Below are positions 56,851 through 64,000 of a stretch of 64,000 nt of DNA, piece after piece. Numbering within the stretch: position 1 is the stretch's first letter; every line of letters starts with the position of its first letter. The translations under genes were made by a program, and so were the position numbers. The DNA is taken from contig NC_073626.1 of NCBI RefSeq assembly GCF_029407905.1, forward strand, positions 84,161,482 through 84,225,481, written 5' to 3'. The notes under the pieces are model-generated. The model saw only the letters and a program-made list of their open reading frames with translations, did no database searches and was not told the origin of the DNA. Source of the DNA: Bubalus kerabau (taxonomy: Eukaryota > Chordata > Mammalia > Artiodactyla > Bovidae).

Positions 56851-59800
56851 GTTTTACTCTGCTGCAAACAAATGGACAAGATATTTGTACAATATATAAT
56901 AAAAAGTACAGCATAATACAAGTGCCACTAATAAAAGAAACTTAAGGATAAGACTTAAAAATGCTTATTTGTAATATATATATATATATACACACTGCAA
57001 TAAAAAGCCACAATAAATACACGAATTTCCATGTCATTCATAATAAATACTGAAAATATAAATACAGAAGACTACAGCTAATATGAATAAATTATTACAA
57101 CATAAGGTCCAGGTTAAGTTCTGTTGACTATTACTGTAGCTTATTTTATATACCCTTTGGCATCTTTGATGTTATAACTTATACACAAGAGAAATCAATC
57201 TAGAAACTATGTGACATACAACATGATGTCTTAGTGTAAAGTGAAGGTATGTATGACTTGTAGTTTGATTTTCTTCCCGTCAACCTTTCTAAGTGATTAT
57301 ATTGAGCATAACAGTAATAAAGTATCTGTTGAAATATTGTTGAAATTGAGTAAAGGTCATAATAAGAGTCAACAAAAAGATAAAACCAATCACAATATAG
57401 AAAATGTTATACGGTGAATTGATCCCACTGTGTTTAGATTACTTTTTTTTTTTTGCCAGTGAAATCCAACAGATAAGAAACAAAAAAACCCACAAATACT
57501 CTCAAAAGACTTCCCTTGTGTAAAGACCATTCCCAATGTCCGAATGGTTCAATGTAGACTGAAGGATAACACCCAAGTGCTTTGGATCATTTGATCTACC
57601 ATTACATTCAGCTCACAAAATTTCACCAGAATTTGCAAATGTACCAAATTTCTATGGCAGCTGGAAAGTGGACACACAGTTGATGTCTAAGACTATGATC
57701 AAGATAAAGATACTGCAAAAGGTGACATTTGTCTATGCAACCAATTATACATACACATTTTAAATGGGGAGAATGCATTTTTGACCAATGTCAGATGACC
57801 TTTTCCTATCAAACTGTTATACCCTGTGACACTGAGGGAAACACATTGAAATAACAAAGTGCCATTTTCTGCATTAACAGGCATTAACCAGTACATATGT
57901 ATTAATAGTTCTATCTTAAGAGGCTATTACACCAGAAATGCAATAAACTAAAATGAAAGCAGATCCGCTTTACTAAGACACAATAAAGGCTGAGGTTCTT
58001 AGGAACAGAGTTGTAATCTACATTTTTTTTTTAAACTATTTCTGTACTGTAAATGTCTAGCATTTATTTTACATCAAACACTTTTGAAACATGTTTCACA
58101 AACTACGCCTCAGACTTATTTCCAAAGAGGTGTCTAGAATCAATTAAAACATGGGCCAAATGATTCAACATTCTTTACATAAGCAATATATAGGGTTTTA
58201 AAGCAAAAAAAGGTTATTTCCCCTAATGTTATATATAGGGAGCAACCACATGGATGTGGCTGTCAATTCACAAGATCATCTGAGTTGGGGGAGTTAAGCA
58301 GCTGTACCTAGACTGGAAAAAATCCCGTAGAGAGAGGAGAAATTGATTTCCAGGGTGCTCCTTATTTTCCTGCTGGTTCTAACTCCAAGCTGGAGGCAAC
58401 TCTGAACAAACAGAAAAAGCTCTCTGCAGGCGGTGCTTGGATCAAGTGATGTAATCAGAAAAAAATCACCACCCTCCTGGACTCCTCCTTCTGTTTTCAG
58501 GCCTTGTCAGGAGAACACATTTTTAAATCATTGTGTGGAACCCTGAGAAGGCAAGCAGCCACTGTTTCCAAAACATGGGAACAAAGGCTGGGATCAAATG
58601 GTGGCTGAGTAATTTCTCTGGAGTCATTCTATCCCACACCAGACTCTCCATCGCCAGTCCATTCCCCAGAAAAAGTGGGAAAAGTAGAGATTCTCCTTTG
58701 TCATTTTAGGGTATAGAAAGATGAATGAGAAAGTACCTATTTGGATGCAAGAAGGGAGAAAATGCTCCCTTTTTGTAACTGTAACTTCTCAGAAAATTGA
58801 GCAGTTTAAAAGTGGAGTCACTTGATCCTAGTTCTGATATCTGTCACTGGGGATCTGAAACAGTCACTTTTCCTGATATAGCAATGGCAAAACAAAAAAG
58901 AAGATAAAAACAAACCAAAAACTATAGCAATATTTGTCATGAGCAGGTCAAGTTACTGAACATTGTCCCAATATCCACATCTTTATTTTTAAAACTCTGA
59001 TTTCTTAGGAGTCTTAGGGAATCATCAAATGTAACAAACACCAAAGGTAAAGGAAACCCAACTTTCTGAGGCTCCCAGGACAATGGCCCAAATCACCACA
59101 TCTGTTGCCAGGTGCCTAGTTCACAAAGACAGGCCAAGACATTTTCCTACTGTGAGAAAAGCCTAAGAGAACTGGATTGTGTTGCTAAGGAAACCATCTT
59201 CCCCAGAGATGTTAAGAATAGATGGATATCTATCCTGTAGGGCATGCCTGAGTGACAGTCTCCCCTAGAGGTAGATGGATGAGTTAGATGACCTCTGGAG
59301 CCACAGGGCTATAAAATTTGAAGAATACAGAAGAATCCCAAACTTTCCATTATTCACACACAGTTGGCCATCTTAAGTATCTTTGAAAAGATGAAACTAT
59401 GCTGAGATACCCGTTTGGCATGACTAGTGCCTAGTGAATCAAGACAGACAGTAACCTGTGGCAGTGGACCTTATTTGGTTATGGTAAAGATGAAATGACT
59501 TTGCCAACTACTAAAATTTAAAATCAATTATATTCAGAAATCATTTGGGTATCATTAAAACATTCAAGGATCAACACTAAATTAAAAACAAAACAACAGC
59601 TAACCTTGGGCAATTTATATTCTAGTTTTAGATATTTGGGTTTTTCCTCTTTAGAAGAATTCAGATAAGGATTTCAATTCTTCTTTCTCTTTCATGTTTA
59701 AGTATCTTTTCAAAATGGTATATAGATCTTTGAATTTTTTTTAAAGATAAGCGCTTTATTTATGGCTAAGGAGAAAAGCTTGGTGGCCAACACAAAAAGA

Positions 59801-62800
59801 AGGAACAAAACAAAATTGGATAAATTTTGCTACAAAGTTAGAAATTTCAATTTTATTTTGTATAGGTTCCCTACTTCGAGACAACAACAAAACCATATTA
59901 GGAGGTCACACCCCTGACAGGGTCATTTCTGGTCCTACCCAACATGGCAGGAGAGCTTGATAAAGAGCTTGGGTGATAGACGCTCCTAGACAATTTTTAA
60001 AGAGATATTTTCTAAGTCAATTTCCCTTCTAAAAATATTCATTAATAAATAACTTGCAATATCCTGCTAAGCCAGATAAAAATATTGGGAGAAAGCCACA
60101 AGAGAAAGGAGAATATCTAACAAAGAAGTATTCCAAAATTACAACTGAAGTCATTCAAACAGGTCACATAAATTAATTTAGACAAAGGCTAGGCTAATTT
60201 CTATCATAAATTTGTCTTCTCCTAAACCCTTCTAATCAATATATATTAGCTTAAAAATATTTAAGCGGCCTCACACGTCACTAGAATGAGTCATTGAACT
60301 GAGCTGACTATTACCATGGTAATGAGTAATGCAAAGAAAGGAATGCCACCATTAGTACGCTGAATACAAGCATTGTCCAACATAAATTCTACATTCTTGA
60401 AACTTCAGTTCTGCCAGAAGCTTCTATGAGATGAAATAAAATGACACACTAGAGTTGGCTTTTCTTGAATTATAAGCAAGTATAGAGTATCAAGTGGAAA
60501 CAATTACCCTGTATAGTGATATATTTATCACAAGTGAAAGAAAGTAGTCAACAACCTGACTTAAATCTTTGAAATTCATTTTCCATGAATGTACCAAGTA
60601 TCTGAATTTACTAAAATCGCAGGCTATATGTTAGATTACAAAAACTGTATATAAAAATGAACTGGCTTAGGTTTTGAATCTGGTTGTAAAGACCTTCCTG
60701 CTTCCCATCATTCTGTCTGAATCACCACTGCCAGGATACAGAAATCAAGGCATTATTACACTTACTATCCAGACAGCACAAAGTTAGACTAAACCCCAGG
60801 GCTGCTTATCAAGTAAAACCCAGGTCACATCAAGCTTTTCAATTTGAATTTCTGATAAGAAAGAAAAAACCCAAAATACTTGCATTGTTAGAAAGGGAGG
60901 AATCTCTTGCTCCCTTTTGTAGGAGAGGGGTTGAAATAAAACCAGAAACAACTGTTTTAAATAATCACATTCAATATACAGATTTGGCAGGTGAAATATT
61001 AAAGAGCTCTTTCATTTCCATATTCATAACTTTTGACAAGAATCTATCAGTCTTTTTAATATAAAATGTGTTTACATCTTTAAAATAGTTTTTTTTTATC
61101 ATGCTGTAGCTCTGTATTTTTTTTTTAAAGCATCAAATTATTTTTAGATAGGAAGATGTAATTGATGGGAATAGTAGGTCACAGATGTGAACACCAACTG
61201 GGCTGTGAGGGTCCACACTGTAACTTCTAGGTTTTGGGTTGCCATTTATGAATCCAGTTTTTCTAGTAAAATAAAATTCTAGTTTCTCAGCTCAGCTGAA
61301 ACTTTGATTCTTAGGAGATACCATAACTTTTTAAGCTTATAGTCCATTCTCACCCCACCCAAAATTTCTATAATTCTAGTGAGTTTTCAAATTGCTGATA
61401 TTCAGTTAAATGAAGTCAATTACATTCTTTAATGCTACAGAAAACATCTGATGAGCTGTGCTGTTTGCGCAGAGCTGTGGCATTCGGCTTAGGCATTTAA
61501 GTTACTCAAGCACAAGTTAGCAGATTTCAGAATGAATAATGAAATCAGTAGTTGCAAATTCAAGAGTGATTAAGGCTTTAGTTTTTGGTGTTGGTTATGG
61601 TAAGAACTCATAGCTTAGTTCCAGTTTTGAATTATAGTTGTCTTGCCTTTGAAAGCATGAAGCTAGTTCCCATTTAAGGTTGGTATTTTATACATCGACT
61701 ACAATAATAAACTCTGAACTATCTTGAGACAACAAGGAGCAGATGCCATTTGAAGAGAAAGATTAAGTCTGTATTTGGAGAAATGGAAGTCTTGTGGCAC
61801 CTTTTACAAGGGTAGTCTCTTAACTTTGGAGGATGTCGATTTTCTACCTGCTAATTCAATGGTTTGTAATCCCTGGCTAGAAGGATGCCGAGTGACCTGT
61901 TTTCTACAAGTTGCAAGGCAATGCTGTTGGAACCAGGAACTCAAGCTTAGCTATTTTATAGGCTCTTTGTAAATAGAAATGAGTGATGGTGTTCTACATT
62001 GTTGCTTCAAAGGTTTCCTGAAAGGTTTCCTGGGTTATGTGTGAGTCAACCTGCCTTTGAAACTGTCTGGTAGGAGTGCTGGTATAAATTTAGTATAACT
62101 TACCTAGGTCTAACACCAAAGAAGCAATTATGTGAAAATCTCTTTTTCATTGGGTTAAGTTCTTCTAGTTGTGGCCAAATTTAATTCATAACTTTCAGAT
62201 AGAGAGGGAAGTAGGAGGATCCAGTGAGTTCTACTAATTTAGGCAAAAGAAGTATCTTTTTTTTTTTTAAGAAGTATCTTTTTTAGTTGCAGTTTTCATG
62301 TAGTCAGACAAGAATTGATGTCATCTTTTCTAACATCACTTTATAAAGTCATAACTTAAAAGGACTGTAATGAGGTTTGATTATTTCATTCCACTTTTCA
62401 TCATTATCATAATCCCTTAGAATTGTAGTGTTTCCCCCTCTTTTTAACCACCCAGGACAGTTCCTCTAACATAGTAGATGTTCAATAAATATTTGTTAAA
62501 AGAAAGAATTGATAAACACATTGTAAATATGTTAAGACCAAAGGATTTTGACTTGTACAACAATCTCAGAAGTTTAACCAAAGAATTAGTGATATATCAG
62601 TTAATAAGAAATAAATCATTCATTTCCTTCCTTAATGACAACCAAACGAGAATTCTGCCTAGAAATCATCTGTCAGAGGATACAATTTTAAAGAACATAA
62701 TCATTTATAATCTCCTTTTTCCTTTGTTAATGTGTGACCAGTGTTTCTGTAATTTATTGTTTTTATTGGGGGAGGTATCGCTGGGCTATATATGATTATG

Positions 62801-64000
62801 AAGATTTTAATAATAAAATTAATTAGTAAGTATTAGCTTCAAATTTTATACGTGATTGGCACTCTGGGAAAAATGCTGTTTCACCACAAAGAAAAGACTG
62901 GCTTTCAGAAAGTAACCATATTCTTCAATTAACCAAAAGACAGAAGACAAATGGATTTTACTGATGTCTTAAATAATCAATGATCAAGAGAAGGGAAAAA
63001 AAGTAAATCTCTTTGATTGATTTCTTTCTCCCAGAGGAAGCCTAGAATGACAAAGGAAATGCAAGCTGCTCCAGCCACTTGACTTGCAAATCAATTTGGC
63101 CTGGATTCTAACTGGGAATTAAACCCTAATAAAAGGTAGAGGGCTGGTGCTAAAACAACAGGGACTAAAGCACGAAGCTTTGCCATTGACAGTGAATGAC
63201 TAAAAAGCCGTGTGTCAAAACAAGACTATAATTTGGCTAGCTATACTACGGGGGTAATACAACAGCTGCAGGTCAGGTTACTGTGTCTCCGTGTAAAGAT
63301 CTGAAGAATCCACTGGCTGAGTCCAGCTCTTGGTCCCCATTTAAAAATGCTTAGAAAAACTGTAGCCCTTCCTGGCATGTGGGCATTTTTTTGTTGAATA
63401 GATGATCTATTAATGGAAAAAAAAAAAAAAGTCAAATGGCACACTGTGCTCTCTCTGCTTTTCTGGGAAAAAGTAACAATGAAATGATTCTACCATTAGT
63501 ATCATTTACAATTTTGAGCCAGTATATTTAAACTATAGCTTTAAAAATCATCTTCATTTCCAGACCACAGTTGTAGATCATAAAACCGAACCAAATGCTA
63601 GGGTAGGGAAAATTCAGTACTCCTTATTGGCCTAAAATTTGTCATTCTGTAATGTGTGGTATTACACCTACTGTGTGTGTTGAGGGAGGCATGTGTGCGA
63701 GTGTTTTCATAGGTAATCTGTGTATGTAGGCAATATTTAGGGGTTAGGTTATAAATATATATATGAATGTTTGGAACAGAAGCTCTCGTGGCTGGAAGGT
63801 TAATAATGTGTAGCAGTGACTTTTGACCCCAATTAGACAGATAGGGGAAAAGCTCTGTTTTTTGTTTGTTTTCCTGTTTCTAGATTAAGCATCTTTTTGG
63901 AAATGAAGCTACAAAACAGAGTCCCAGTCCAACATAAACAAGTAGGTGTCAACCTTCTTGTGAAAATAAAGCTGAACTGAATTAAATATCCATCCTTTCA
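56835..64000 (-). other. Repeat-free block; possible 3' UTR of the convergent neighbour
   Basis: More than 7 kb without a recognisable Bov-tA, BOV-A2, BovB, CHR or L1 insertion, while the preceding 30 kb carries one every 1-2 kb. In mammals CSRNP3 lies next to GALNT3 and is transcribed toward it, so its 3' end would lie here on the minus strand. No coding exon is present. A variant minus-strand poly(A) hexamer (AGTAAA, 56853-56858) followed by TG/T-rich sequence sits at the left edge. Canonical AATAAA on the minus strand occurs at several internal sites, for example near 58055, 59758 and 59860. Sequence alone does not decide between 3' UTR and conserved intergenic DNA. Confidence 0.35.
56973..56993. 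repeat. Short (TA)n run
   Basis: About nine TA units followed by CACAC. Confidence 0.85.

Overview
The window is ordinary vertebrate nuclear DNA from a ruminant, most likely cattle or a close bovid. Evidence is the AT-rich intron-type sequence, GT-AG spliced exons of a mammalian glycosyltransferase, and many ruminant-specific repeats: Bov-tA and BOV-A2 SINEs, BovB (RTE-type) LINEs, bovine-type L1 3' ends and CHR-type SINEs. Species cannot be fixed from the sequence alone.

The one clear protein-coding gene is GALNT3 on the + strand. Nine consecutive coding exons (3027-20663) encode the C-terminal 461 residues of this Golgi polypeptide GalNAc-transferase. They cover nearly the whole catalytic domain and the whole ricin-type lectin domain. 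The exons have a continuous reading frame, conserved splice sites and intact catalytic motifs. The 515 nt of coding sequence expected upstream (cytoplasmic tail, membrane anchor, stem, first part of the catalytic domain) and the promoter lie outside the window to the left. The 3' UTR runs to a poly(A) signal at 21635-21640.

From about 21.7 kb to 56.1 kb lies repeat-rich intergenic DNA. Main items are: an old L1 with a nested CHR SINE (25.4-26.5 kb); a long decayed BovB with SINEs inserted in it and a second BovB fragment in inverted orientation (26.7-30.7 kb); a bovine-type L1 3' end (31.5-32.2 kb); a BovB tail (34.8 kb); L1 and MaLR-like pieces (38.1-40.0 kb); an unidentified coding-like minus-strand stretch (40.7-41.4 kb); a BovB fragment with a 172-codon open frame (47.3-48.0 kb); a decayed ERV-L-class provirus with BovB inserted in it (48.5-53.4 kb); L2-like sequence (54 kb); and a SINE cluster (55.1-56.1 kb).

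From about 56.1 kb to the right edge, nearly 8 kb is free of recognisable ruminant repeats. In mammals the gene facing the GALNT3 3' end is CSRNP3, transcribed toward it. The clean block is therefore a candidate for the long 3' UTR of that gene on the minus strand. This is inference from synteny and repeat absence; no CSRNP3 coding exon is visible.

No CRISPR array, operon or new multi-gene system was found. The most useful second looks are an exact 91-bp duplicated patch inside a SINE, the tail-to-tail BovB pair, the unidentified coding-like stretch, and the repeat-free block.
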